36,361 nt of DNA from Gemmatimonadota bacterium (lineage in GTDB: Bacteria > Gemmatimonadota > Gemmatimonadetes > Gemmatimonadales > GWC2-71-9), in contig QHVC01000110.1 of assembly GCA_003222205.1 (NCBI GenBank), positions 1-36,361 of the forward strand, given 5' to 3'. Made by a program: the position numbers and the translations under genes. Of the stretch, positions 23,218 through 31,141 are shown in pieces (the stretch's first letter is position 1; the number at the start of each line of letters is the position of its first letter). The notes beneath the pieces are model-generated. The model made no database searches. It saw only the letters and a program-made list of their open reading frames with translations, and was not told the origin of the DNA.

Positions 23218-23606
23218 CTCAGCGTCTCGTCCCAGGACAGCGGGGCGATGGTGTGGCAGCGGTCGCAGGTGAGCTCGCTCGTCTGGGCGGCAAACGCCTG
23301 CCGGTGCCTGCAGGCGGGGCACACGGCGTACGTCAGCGGGAACACGCGGCCGACGCGCTCGATCATCCGCGGCTCGCAGCGCACGATGGTCCAGCGCTCG
23401 GGTGGGTGGTAGCGGATCTCGAGCAGGCGGCGGTCGCAGGGGATGTTCTGCCGGTTGACGTCCAGCACGACGATGTTACTCGAGGAGATGCGGACGACGG
23501 GATACCAAGCGCCGCGCCGCAGGGTGTGAGCGCCCGCCGGCCCGACGCGGGCCCAACCCTTCGGCTGCAGCCGCGTCGGTGTGAGGACCCGGGCCGTATC
23601 AACCAT
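23214..23606 (-). CDS. Zinc-ribbon protein, paralogue B (function unknown)
   Basis: A 130-residue paralogue of the gene at 22144-22512. Shared features in the same order are WARV, LRRGAWYPVV, a beta segment (NIVVLDVNRQNI), a W.IVR strand, TYAVCPACRHRQAF, LTCDRC (a four-Cys zinc ribbon), and a terminal SWDETLS. The N terminus is 10-15 residues longer than paralogue A and has no signal peptide. The family is not one I can name. It converges on the MOSC gene, its stop lies in the right arm of the inverted repeat, and its TATCAT -10 element is five bases before the ATG. Confidence 0.7.
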   Translation of the reverse strand: MVDTARVLTPTRLQPKGWARVGPAGAHTLRRGAWYPVVRISSSNIVVLDVNRQNIPCDRRLLEIRYHPPERWTIVRCEPRMIERVGRVFPLTYAVCPACRHRQAFAAQTSELTCDRCHTIAPLSWDETLS

Positions 23607-23611
23607 GCCGA

Positions 23612-23617
23612 ATGATA
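23612..23617 (-). promoter_or_regulatory. Putative leaderless -10 for zinc-ribbon gene B
   Basis: TATCAT lies five bases before the ATG at 23606 on the minus strand. A TTGATT occurs 14 bases upstream of it, closer than a normal -35. The matching element before paralogue A supports the call. Confidence 0.45.
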
Positions 23618-23664
23618 AACTCGCGCACTGGAATCAAGAGTGACTGAAGTCACACGGCGGGAAT

Positions 23665-23723
23665 GTCAGACGTCAGACGTCAGACCTCAGTATGTGACCT
23701 CTGACCTCTGAAGTCTGACGTCT
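23665..23723. repeat. GTCAGACGTCAGAC repeats forming a hairpin downstream of nrdJ
   Basis: Direct repeats GTCAGAC/GTCAGAC/GTCAGAC occupy 23665-23690. Arms 23675-23690 and 23708-23723 pair with a single mismatch over 16 positions around a 17-base loop that contains TGACCTC repeats. It is directly 3' of the nrdJ stop on the minus strand and may act as a terminator or 3' stabiliser; no U-tract follows. The rest of the 120-base gap to zinc-ribbon gene B holds its promoter. Confidence 0.7.
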
Positions 23724-23726
23724 CCA

Positions 23727-26216
23727 TCACCCGCACTCTGAGAACCCGCACACGTGGCACTTCACGCACCCCTCCACGTAGGCCAGCTGCGATCCGCAAT
23801 CCGGGCAGGCGCCCACGAAGTCCTGGGCGCTGTTGCGCTCGCGCTGCGCGGCGGTGCCCTCGGGACTGAGGGGCGGCGGGGGGACGGCCACGATTTCGCG
23901 CGACGGGACCCCGGGAGCGCCGGCGAGGAAGTCTTGCTGGACGCCCTGCTTGTCCTGCATCCAGCGCTCGATGGCGATCCCGATGGCATCCGGCACGGAT
24001 AGCACCTTGTTGGGCCCGAGCCCGACGGCCCGGTCGGACGAGATGCCGCGGAGCTGGCGATGGACATCCCGGAGGGGCACGCCGGCACGCAGGGCGAGCG
24101 AGATAAGGCGGCCGATCGCCTCCACGTCCGCCATCAGGGGCGCCCCGGCTTTGCCGAGGGAGATGAAGACCTCGAACGGCTGTCCCTTGTCGTCCTCGGT
24201 GATGGTCACGTACATCGTGCCGAGCGGGGACTCGAGGCGCCGGGTCACGCCGCGCAGCGCATCCGGCCGCGACCGCACCGCCCGGCGCTGGAGGTTCTCG
24301 GCTTCGACGTCGTGGAGCTGGGCGCGGGTGCGCTCCAGCTCGGTCTCGAGCTCGGCGATGCGGCCCAGCGCTTCGGCGAGCGCGCGCTGGCCGTCGTCGG
24401 TCGCGGCCCCGCTCTTCCCCTGCGCCTGCTCCTGCACCTTCTTGGCCGTCGCGCCAGTCGACAGCACCTGGAACTCTCGGGCGCCGTCGCGATAGACCGT
24501 CACGCCCTTGCAGCCCAGGTGATAGGCCAAACGGTAGATCTGCTCGACGTCGTCCTCGGTCGCCTCATGCGGGAAGTTGCAGGTCTTGGAGATCGCCGAG
24601 TCGGTGAACTCCTGGAACGCGGCCTGCATCCGGATGTGCCACTCCGGGGTGACGTCGTGCGCGGTGACGAACACGCGCTGCCACTCGGCCGGCACCTCGT
24701 CGAAGTGGATGTGGCCGGCCTCGGCGATGCGCTGCACGAGGGCGTCGGAATACCACCCCTCGCGCCGCGCGATAGCGACGAACTCCTCGTTCACATCCGG
24801 CATGAGGACGCCGGCCTGATTGCGCATGAACGCCACGGCGAACAGCGGCTCGATGCCCGAGCTGCAGCCGGCGAGGATCGAAATCGTGCCGGTCGGCGCC
24901 ACGGTCGTGAGGTTACAGTTGCGGAGGCGACGCATCGGGCGGATGCGCTGGCCGGCTGCGTCCCGCGCGCAGGTCGCGTCGGGGCCCCAGATGGAGCGCT
25001 CCCACTCGGCGAAGACGCCGCGCTGCTCGGCGAGCTTCTCGGAGGCTTTCTTGGACTCTTCGTCCACGAATTCCATCAGGCGGCGGCCGAGCGCCACGCC
25101 CTCCTCGGAATTGTACGGAATGCCCAGATGCACCAGGAGATCCGCCCAGCCCATGATCCCCAGACCGATGCGGCGGATGCGTTTGGCGAGATCGTCGATC
25201 TCGGCGAGCGGGTACTTGTTCGCGTCGATGACGTTGTCGAGGAAATGGGTGCACAGGTGCACGGCCGTGGCGAGGCGGTCCCAGTCGAGCTTTCCGTCGC
25301 GAACATACAAGCCGACGTTGATCGACCCCAGATTGCAGACGTCGTAAGCGAGCAGCGGCTGCTCCCCGCAGGGGTTCGTCGCTTCGTAGCCGCCGAGCTG
25401 CGGCACCGGGTTGTATTGATTGGCCCGGTCCACGAAAAACACGCCCGGCTCGCCGGTCTTCCACGCCCCGTGCACGATCTTCCGAAACACTTCCCGCGCC
25501 TCGAGCTGGCCGACGGCCTCCCCCGTGCGAGGATGGATCAGCTCGTAGCTGGTCCCGGCCTCGACCGCCGCCATGAACCGGTCGGTCACGGCCACCGAGA
25601 TGTTGAAGTTCGTCACCTGGGTGAGGTCGTCCTTGCAGGTGATGAACTCCAGGATGTCGGGGTGGTCCACCCGCAATATCCCCATGTTGGCACCGCGCCG
25701 CGTGCCGCCCTGCTTCACGACGTCGGTCGAGGCGTCGTAGAGCTTCATGAACGAGACGGGCCCGGAGGCGACTCCCATCGTGGAGCGCACGACGTCGTTC
25801 TTCGGCCGCAGGCGGGAAAAGGCGAACCCGGTGCCACCCCCCGACTGGTGCACGAGCGCCATCGCCCGCAGGGTGTCGTAAATGCCGCTCTTGCCGTTGG
25901 AGAGGGCGTCATCCACCGGGAGGACGAAGCACGCCGACAGCTGGCCCAAGGGACGGCCGGCATTCATCAGGGTGGGCGAGTTCGGCATCCACACCCGCGT
26001 GGCCATCAGCTCGAAGAACGTCTCCGCCAGGGTCTCGACCGCCTTACGGGAGGCCCCGTAGGAGGCATCCGGCTCGGCCACGGTGCGCGCCACGCGCCAG
26101 AAGAGGTCCTCGGGAGACTCGGCCGGGCGCCCCTGCTCGTCCTTCACGAGGTAGCGGCGTTCCAGCACCGTGATGGCGTTGGGCGTGAGATCGAGTTTTC
26201 GAGGAGCAGCGGTCAT
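23727..26216 (-). CDS. nrdJ: Vitamin B12-dependent (class II) ribonucleoside-diphosphate reductase
   Basis: An 829-residue adenosylcobalamin-dependent reductase, making deoxyribonucleotides without an iron radical cofactor or oxygen. An N-terminal module precedes the 10-stranded barrel, with VWMPNSPTLMNAGRPLGQLSACFVLP (Cys96 in the redox pair region), HQSGGGTGFAFSRLRP, and the active-site block NPCGEQPLLAYDVCNLGSIN (Cys on the finger loop). After the barrel come a coiled-coil-like linker (~615-650), a TSCPD domain (SLGKAGAPLMADVEAIGRLISLALRAGVP), and a C-terminal zinc ribbon CPDCG..CVKCHVCG carrying the redox cysteines. No intein is inserted. It stands alone with its own promoter and has no nrdR neighbour. 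Confidence 0.96.
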   Translation of the reverse strand: MTAAPRKLDLTPNAITVLERRYLVKDEQGRPAESPEDLFWRVARTVAEPDASYGASRKAVETLAETFFELMATRVWMPNSPTLMNAGRPLGQLSACFVLPVDDALSNGKSGIYDTLRAMALVHQSGGGTGFAFSRLRPKNDVVRSTMGVASGPVSFMKLYDASTDVVKQGGTRRGANMGILRVDHPDILEFITCKDDLTQVTNFNISVAVTDRFMAAVEAGTSYELIHPRTGEAVGQLEAREVFRKIVHGAWKTGEPGVFFVDRANQYNPVPQLGGYEATNPCGEQPLLAYDVCNLGSINVGLYVRDGKLDWDRLATAVHLCTHFLDNVIDANKYPLAEIDDLAKRIRRIGLGIMGWADLLVHLGIPYNSEEGVALGRRLMEFVDEESKKASEKLAEQRGVFAEWERSIWGPDATCARDAAGQRIRPMRRLRNCNLTTVAPTGTISILAGCSSGIEPLFAVAFMRNQAGVLMPDVNEEFVAIARREGWYSDALVQRIAEAGHIHFDEVPAEWQRVFVTAHDVTPEWHIRMQAAFQEFTDSAISKTCNFPHEATEDDVEQIYRLAYHLGCKGVTVYRDGAREFQVLSTGATAKKVQEQAQGKSGAATDDGQRALAEALGRIAELETELERTRAQLHDVEAENLQRRAVRSRPDALRGVTRRLESPLGTMYVTITEDDKGQPFEVFISLGKAGAPLMADVEAIGRLISLALRAGVPLRDVHRQLRGISSDRAVGLGPNKVLSVPDAIGIAIERWMQDKQGVQQDFLAGAPGVPSREIVAVPPPPLSPEGTAAQRERNSAQDFVGACPDCGSQLAYVEGCVKCHVCGFSECG

Positions 26217-26323
26217 GCTAGCTCGTCCCTTCAGGGTAGAGCGTTTCGTCCGACCCGGGAATGGAGAAATTTAACCAGCCTGCTTCGGGACCTACGAATG
26301 ACGGCCGAGAAGCGCGGAAGGGC

Positions 26324-26352
26324 AAGGTAGGCACGCGGGGTGAGCGAATCAA
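26324..26352 (-). promoter_or_regulatory. Putative promoter of nrdJ
   Basis: TTGATT (26347-26352) and TACCTT (26324-26329) are separated by 17 bases on the minus strand. The leader would be about 100 bases. An AAGGGA purine run lies before the ATG. I looked for a cobalamin riboswitch in this leader and the adjacent upstream sequence and saw no GCCACTG box. The remaining 26217-26398 spacer holds nothing else I can name. Confidence 0.5.
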
Positions 26353-26398
26353 GACTTGGGGAGGATGCAGCGGGGAGGCCGTCTCGCGGGAATTCACA

Positions 26399-26941
26399 TC
26401 ACAAACCTGTTCGCAGGGGCGGAAACCGTCCCCCGCGGTGCCGCTCCGCCTCGACCACGTAGTGCTCCCATGTCCCGCGGATGCGGGCGCGGAGCCCCTC
26501 GTCGACCGTGCGCGCCACCCGCCCCGGCACGCCCATCACGAGGGACCCCGGCGGCACCTGCAACCCTTCCGGGAGCACCGCCCCGGCCGCGACCACGCTG
26601 CCGCTGCCGACGCGCACCCCGTTCAGGAGCACGCTCCCCATGCCGATCAGGCAGTCGTCTTCGACGGTGCACCCGTGGATCACGGCGCGGTGGCCGATCC
26701 CGACCCGGGCGCCGATCAACGCGGGCAGCCCCGCGTCGACGTGCACGATGGTGCCGTCCTGGATGTTGCTCGCCTCGCCGACGACGATCCGGTCCATGTC
26801 GCCCCGCAGCACGGCGCCGTACCACACGCTGGAGCGGGGGCCGAGGGTGACGTCCCCCAGCACGATGGCGCCGGGGGCGACGAACGCCGTCGCATGGATG
26901 TTCGTTATTGCCTCACGGGCGGGAACTGCCACTGCACCCAC
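26399..26941 (-). CDS. Gamma-carbonic-anhydrase-like hexapeptide-repeat protein
   Basis: A 180-residue left-handed beta-helix protein of the YrdA/PaaY/gamma-carbonic-anhydrase family. Imperfect hexapeptides run from IHATAFVAPGAIVLGDVTLG. The three metal histidines are present in NIQDGTIVHVD and GHRAVIHGC, and the end is a short helix (RIRGTWEHYVVEAERHRGG). Function may be carbonic anhydrase or acyl-CoA-related hydrolysis. The start is uncertain: GTG at 26939-26941 (or 26932) is used because no later ATG keeps the first repeats. It overlaps the kinase stop by 37 bases, suggesting co-expression with the kinase, which lies upstream on the same strand. Confidence 0.85.
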   Translation of the reverse strand: MGAVAVPAREAITNIHATAFVAPGAIVLGDVTLGPRSSVWYGAVLRGDMDRIVVGEASNIQDGTIVHVDAGLPALIGARVGIGHRAVIHGCTVEDDCLIGMGSVLLNGVRVGSGSVVAAGAVLPEGLQVPPGSLVMGVPGRVARTVDEGLRARIRGTWEHYVVEAERHRGGRFPPLRTGL

Positions 26942-28800
26942 GCTTCGACCGCCTCCCCGTTCTTCTGGGCCGGGTTCCAGCGCAGGTTCTTCGCCATGTC
27001 GACGGCGGCGTCGTTGAACGTCGCCACGTTGGAGGGGACGTAGACGCGGGCCTCGAGCGTGCGGCCGTCCCGGGAAACCTTGAGCAGCAGGATCGCGGGC
27101 CGGGGCGTCACGGGCGCGTCGGCCCCGACCGGGATGAAGGTCGGGGTAAGCGGGATGGGCCGCGTGTCGAAGCAGATGTTGTCCGTGTTGTAGGCCGGGC
27201 CGGGCTGGTCGCAGGGGCCAACCGTGGGGCCGGCGGGAGTCGCCACCTGGAGGTTGACGGTCAGCACGGTCGTCTCCCCGGCGGTGATCGGCACCTGCCG
27301 ATCATACGCCAGATACCCTGCGGCGCGCACCGACACGCGGTGCGTGCCGGCAGCCAGGTCGGTCTGCCGCGCAGCGAGCGGTTGGCCGTCGAGCGTGACG
27401 CGCGCCGTGGCGGGCACGTTCTGGAGCAGCAGCTTGCCGGTGCCGGCGGCGGGGGGATGCGCGGCGGTGGTATCGTGACCCGTGGCCCCGGCGCCGCTGT
27501 CGGTCGTCTCCCCCGTCGAGTCACCGCCGCCGCCGCCGCCGAGCGCCACGTGGCTCGAGTCGCTGGTCGCGGTCGTGTCCGGCCGCGCCCCGCCGCCGAA
27601 CAGTCCGGTCAGGAGCCCCTTCTTGTACGCGAACAGGCCCCCCGCTCCAACGATGACGGCAACCATCACGACCCAGACGCCCACCGCCGCAGCGGCCGAC
27701 TTCTTGTGCCGGGGCGCGAACGCCGGCTCGGCTCCGGCCACCAGGCCCGCCCCCCCTGGCTGGCGGGGCAGCGGCGTCGAGGGAGGCAGGCCGATGCGGG
27801 CGCCCGAGAGCGAGGGGATGGCGCGCGTGGCCGCGGTGGAGATTCCTGCCGAGATGTAGCCGCCCCCTCCTTCGAGGACCGCGACCAGCTCTTCCGCGCT
27901 CTGGAAGCGCTCTTCGGGTTTCTTGGCCATCATCTTGCGGACGATCTCGAACAGCTCGCGTTTCTCGGCGCTGTCGAGCCGCGGCACCGGCAGCTCCTCC
28001 ATGATGTGCTTGTAGCCGATGGAGAAGGAATCCTCCCCGTCGAAGGGGACCACGCCGGCGAGGCACTGATAGGCCACGACGCCGAGCGAGTACAGGTCGC
28101 TGCGGCCGTCGAGCTGCTGCGCGCGCGCCTGCTCGGGACTCATGTAGTGCGGCGTGCCGATCGCCATCCCCGTTCCCGTGAGCTTGCCGCCGACGGCGGC
28201 CTTGGCGATCCCGAAGTCGGTCACCACCGCCTGCCCGTGCTCGTCGAACATGATGTTGTCGGGCTTGATGTCGCGGTGCACGATCCCGCTCTTGTGGGCG
28301 TAGGCGAGGGCGCGGCCGACTTCGATGAGCGTCTTCTTGATCTCGGGGACCGGCAGCGCTCCGCGCGTGCCCAGCACGGCGGAGAGCGGCTTGCCGCGCA
28401 GGAACTTCATGACGAAGTAGATGACGCGGCCGTTCTTCCCGACGCGGTAGATGGGGATAATGCTGGGGTGCTCGAGCTTGGCGGCGGTGCGGGCCTCGCG
28501 CTGGAAGCGCTCGACGAACTCCTTATCGAAGGCGAGGGAGAACGGCAGCACCTTGATCGCGACGTCGCGCTCGAGCTGTTTCTCGCGGGCCCGGAAGACG
28601 ATCGCCATCCCTCCGCGTCCCAGCTCCTGGAGGATCTCGTACTCCTCCTTGAGCTGGTCCCGGACCATGTCGATCTCGGTGAGCTCCTGCTGGACGCCCT
28701 GGACCTGCCCGAGGGGGGTCGTGGCGGTCAAGTCCATCCCGCAGGATCGACAGAACTTGAAATGCTCTTCGTTCTGGGTGCCGCAAGTGGGGCAGTACAT
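26905..28800 (-). CDS. Ser/Thr protein kinase with zinc ribbon, transmembrane span, PEGA and TonB-like C terminus
   Basis: A 631-residue Hanks-type kinase. Residues 3-20 are a zinc ribbon (CPTCG, CRSCG). The kinase domain spans ~54-315: glycine loop LGRGGMAIVF, Lys83, catalytic HRDIKPDN (Asp177) and DFG at 195-197. A Ser/Pro-rich linker leads to one transmembrane helix (~370-391). Outside are a Gly/Ser/Thr spacer, a PEGA domain (~455-518) and a C-terminal TonB-type domain (~565-628, ending LRWNPAQKNGEAVEAWVQWQF). The kinase is cytosolic, and the PEGA and TonB-like parts are periplasmic, perhaps sensing envelope state. The ATG is preceded by GGAG and a strong promoter. Confidence 0.9.
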   Translation of the reverse strand: MYCPTCGTQNEEHFKFCRSCGMDLTATTPLGQVQGVQQELTEIDMVRDQLKEEYEILQELGRGGMAIVFRAREKQLERDVAIKVLPFSLAFDKEFVERFQREARTAAKLEHPSIIPIYRVGKNGRVIYFVMKFLRGKPLSAVLGTRGALPVPEIKKTLIEVGRALAYAHKSGIVHRDIKPDNIMFDEHGQAVVTDFGIAKAAVGGKLTGTGMAIGTPHYMSPEQARAQQLDGRSDLYSLGVVAYQCLAGVVPFDGEDSFSIGYKHIMEELPVPRLDSAEKRELFEIVRKMMAKKPEERFQSAEELVAVLEGGGGYISAGISTAATRAIPSLSGARIGLPPSTPLPRQPGGAGLVAGAEPAFAPRHKKSAAAAVGVWVVMVAVIVGAGGLFAYKKGLLTGLFGGGARPDTTATSDSSHVALGGGGGGDSTGETTDSGAGATGHDTTAAHPPAAGTGKLLLQNVPATARVTLDGQPLAARQTDLAAGTHRVSVRAAGYLAYDRQVPITAGETTVLTVNLQVATPAGPTVGPCDQPGPAYNTDNICFDTRPIPLTPTFIPVGADAPVTPRPAILLLKVSRDGRTLEARVYVPSNVATFNDAAVDMAKNLRWNPAQKNGEAVEAWVQWQFPPVRQ

Positions 28801-28824
28801 CCCGGCTCCGGAGGGACGCGCGAT

Positions 28825-28854
28825 AACTTAGGGACCGCCGCGCGGGGGTGTCAA
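28825..28854 (-). promoter_or_regulatory. Promoter of the kinase gene
   Basis: The perfect -35 hexamer TTGACA (28849-28854) and TAAGTT (28825-28830) are 18 bases apart on the minus strand. They give a leader of about 17 bases with a GGAG ribosome site before ATG 28800. It lies just after the stop codon of the upstream gene. Confidence 0.65.
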
Positions 28855-28855
28855 C

Positions 28856-31102
28856 TTACGGGTGCGCGACCACCTGGAAACGCCGCGTCCGGACGAGCGC
28901 GCGGCCGCTGGCCGGATCGGTCAATCGTACCGTCAGCACGTAGTCCCCGCGGCTCACACCGCGCAAGTCCACCCCGCGGTGCACGCGCGTCGCCGGTCCG
29001 TCGGCGACGGCGTCGAAGGCGAGCAGCACCGGGGGATGCCGCCCGCCGAACAACCCACGGATCACCCCGAGCAGCGATGTCCCGCCCAGCTTCTGGAGTC
29101 GCACCTCCGTGTGATACGCGGCCCCGCGCTCCAGCCCGTACACCTCGTAGTAGAGCTCGGCGACGGAGCCCTCCGGGAAACGGTCCAAGGGATTGAGGAA
29201 GACGGTATCGTCGGGGAGCACCCACAGCAGGCCGGAGCCCGTCCGTCCCACGACCACATCGCTCGCGGCGAAGTGGCGGCCATCCAGTTGCTCGACCGTC
29301 AACGAGTCGCGGCCGACGATTTGTCCCGCGTCGCGGTCTTCGGTGGTGACGAGCACGCGGTAGCGGTACTCGCCGGGCGGGACGGGCACCGTCAGGCGAC
29401 CCGTGAGGTAGGCCGCGCCGCGCAGCGCCTCACGGGACGAGAAGACGCGCATGGTGTCGAGCTGCGCTACGACGTTGTCGCCGCTGTCGGCGACGAGGAT
29501 CCGGAACCGCAAGGGGTAGAGGACGCCCGTGCTCCCTGGCTGCGGGGCGAGCTCCGCGGCCGGGATCGCGAAGACGACGTGCAGCTCCTGGCCCCCGCCC
29601 GGCCCGGTCGCCCGGCGGCCCATCACGAAGTCGTTGACGATCAGGTCGAGCGCGACCGGGAAGCGCTGCCGGTAGCTGTCGGTCGAGGTGCCCAGCCGGA
29701 TCGCGCGATGGCCGCGCTCGCGCTCGTCCGTCGCGCTGCGCAGCCCCATGCGGGTGTACACCGGGTCTAAGTCAGCTCGGGACTCCCACAGCGCCGCGGC
29801 GGCCGGCGCGGACCCGGTTCGCTGGAAGCGCGCGGCCCACCCCATCGCGTCCAGTACGCTCTCGACCAGCTTGTAGTCCTGCACGTCTTCCCGCGACACG
29901 AAGTGGAAGATCAGGTTCCCCTCCGGGCGCCGGTACAGCCAGCTCTCGTTCGGCTCGAGCCCGGCCCCTACCGTCCCCGTGCCCGTAAAGAACGCGCGCC
30001 GGTCCGGCTCGCCGTGGCGCAGATAGATGATGCCGCGGTCGTCGAACTCCTGCTGGTCGGAGCGGTACACCTCGGTGATGTCGTAATGGCGGTGGCGGGA
30101 GACGAGGCGGAAGTTGCGCCAGGCGTAGAACCAGCGGCGGAAATGCTCGGCGAGACGCTCGCCCGGCTCACGCGCCTCCACCACATCGCGGCGCACCCAG
30201 AAGCGCTCCAGCCACGCCGCGCGGTCGGCCGGCGCCCGCAGCCCATCGAACGCCGCGAGCTCGGCGGTGTCGGCGACGTAGCCCAAGTCTCGGTGGTACA
30301 TCCCGAACGCGCCCACCGAGGCGCCGGCGCGGGCCCCGGCGAAGTAGGCACGCCAGCCGTCCGCCGGACGCCGCGCCCAGTAATAGGTGCGGGCCAGCTC
30401 GTACAGGCCCACGGCAGAGTCGCCGCCGACGTCGATGTACGCCTGGAAGCCGACGATCGCCGAATCGGCCTCGCCCACCTCTCGCTCCACGCGGCCGCGC
30501 GCGAGCTGTACGTCCGGGACGCGCCCCGCCGGCGACGCCGCGGCGAGTCGCACCGCCTCGAGGACGACCTGGAGACGCGCGTGGATCCGCTGGGTGAGCG
30601 CGGTCGTGGCGAGGTCGATGGTCGCGCGCGCGAAGGCCGGATCCGCCTGCACCGCTCGCGCGAACGCCGCCGCCGCTTTGGAGAGGTAGTCCTTGCCAAG
30701 CTGCTGTCGCAGGTTCTCGATCGCGAGCACCGAATGCTCGCCCTGCGCCAGCTCGGCCAGTCCCAGCCCGTACCAGGGGTACGGCCAGTCGGGCCGGAGC
30801 TCGGTAGCCCACTCGAATTCTCCCGCCGCGTCGTCGTAGTGCTTCTTGGAGTTGGCGAGCTCCCCCAGCCGGTAGGCGACGAACCCCAGCCGGAGGTGGA
30901 TGAGAGGGTTGTCGCGGTCGTGCTTGGCCACGTCGATGGCCCGCGCTTCCAAACGCAGCAGCGCCGTCGAATCCGTGACGGCTCCGAGCGAGTCGCGCAG
31001 CCCCTCGATGACGCGGCGGTCGGCGGGGTCTTGGGCAGACAGTCGGAACGTCGGACCGGCGGACAGGAAGGCGAGGAACAGCAGGCGGCGCGGGTGCCTC
31101 AT
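28856..31102 (-). CDS. GWxTD-domain exported protein
   Basis: A 748-residue exported protein. An N-terminal signal peptide (MRHPRRLLFLAFLSAG, cleaved near LSAQ) is followed by TPR-like helices (~60-260) and the GWxTD region, with FDGLRAPADRAAWLERFWVRRD, YRSDQQEFDDRGIIYLRHGEPD and WLYRRPEGNLIFHF. Beta-rich domains fill the last 250 residues (for example GDYVLTVRLTDPASGRALVRTRRFQVV). GWxTD proteins are widespread in Bacteroidota, Gemmatimonadota and Acidobacteriota with unknown function. ATG 31102 is chosen because a TATAAT -10 lies nine bases upstream; the longer reading from 31132 would include the promoter. A repeat of the GTCGGAC kind overlaps the signal-cleavage codons. Confidence 0.8.
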   Translation of the reverse strand: MRHPRRLLFLAFLSAGPTFRLSAQDPADRRVIEGLRDSLGAVTDSTALLRLEARAIDVAKHDRDNPLIHLRLGFVAYRLGELANSKKHYDDAAGEFEWATELRPDWPYPWYGLGLAELAQGEHSVLAIENLRQQLGKDYLSKAAAAFARAVQADPAFARATIDLATTALTQRIHARLQVVLEAVRLAAASPAGRVPDVQLARGRVEREVGEADSAIVGFQAYIDVGGDSAVGLYELARTYYWARRPADGWRAYFAGARAGASVGAFGMYHRDLGYVADTAELAAFDGLRAPADRAAWLERFWVRRDVVEAREPGERLAEHFRRWFYAWRNFRLVSRHRHYDITEVYRSDQQEFDDRGIIYLRHGEPDRRAFFTGTGTVGAGLEPNESWLYRRPEGNLIFHFVSREDVQDYKLVESVLDAMGWAARFQRTGSAPAAAALWESRADLDPVYTRMGLRSATDERERGHRAIRLGTSTDSYRQRFPVALDLIVNDFVMGRRATGPGGGQELHVVFAIPAAELAPQPGSTGVLYPLRFRILVADSGDNVVAQLDTMRVFSSREALRGAAYLTGRLTVPVPPGEYRYRVLVTTEDRDAGQIVGRDSLTVEQLDGRHFAASDVVVGRTGSGLLWVLPDDTVFLNPLDRFPEGSVAELYYEVYGLERGAAYHTEVRLQKLGGTSLLGVIRGLFGGRHPPVLLAFDAVADGPATRVHRGVDLRGVSRGDYVLTVRLTDPASGRALVRTRRFQVVAHP
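31036..31064. repeat. GTCGGAC-type repeat inside the GWxTD gene
   Basis: CAGACAGTCGGAACGTCGGAC followed by CGGCGGAC lies across the signal-peptide end of the gene and codes GPTFRLSAQ. It is a diverged copy of the words in dnaX and in the threonine aldolase gene, again in the frame giving a PT(V/F)R peptide. Confidence 0.55.
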
Positions 31103-31111
31103 GGCAGTCCC

Positions 31112-31117
31112 ATTATA
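31112..31117 (-). promoter_or_regulatory. Consensus -10 for the GWxTD gene
   Basis: A perfect TATAAT lies nine bases before ATG 31102 on the minus strand, so the transcript would start within two to four bases of the ATG. No -35 is seen. Confidence 0.55.
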
Positions 31118-31141
31118 CGCCGTCCCCGACATCGGGTTGCG

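Noticed and set aside
26217-26398. Possible cobalamin riboswitch upstream of nrdJ
   Set aside because: No GCCACTG B12 box or matching helices are visible in the leader; only a promoter can be supported.
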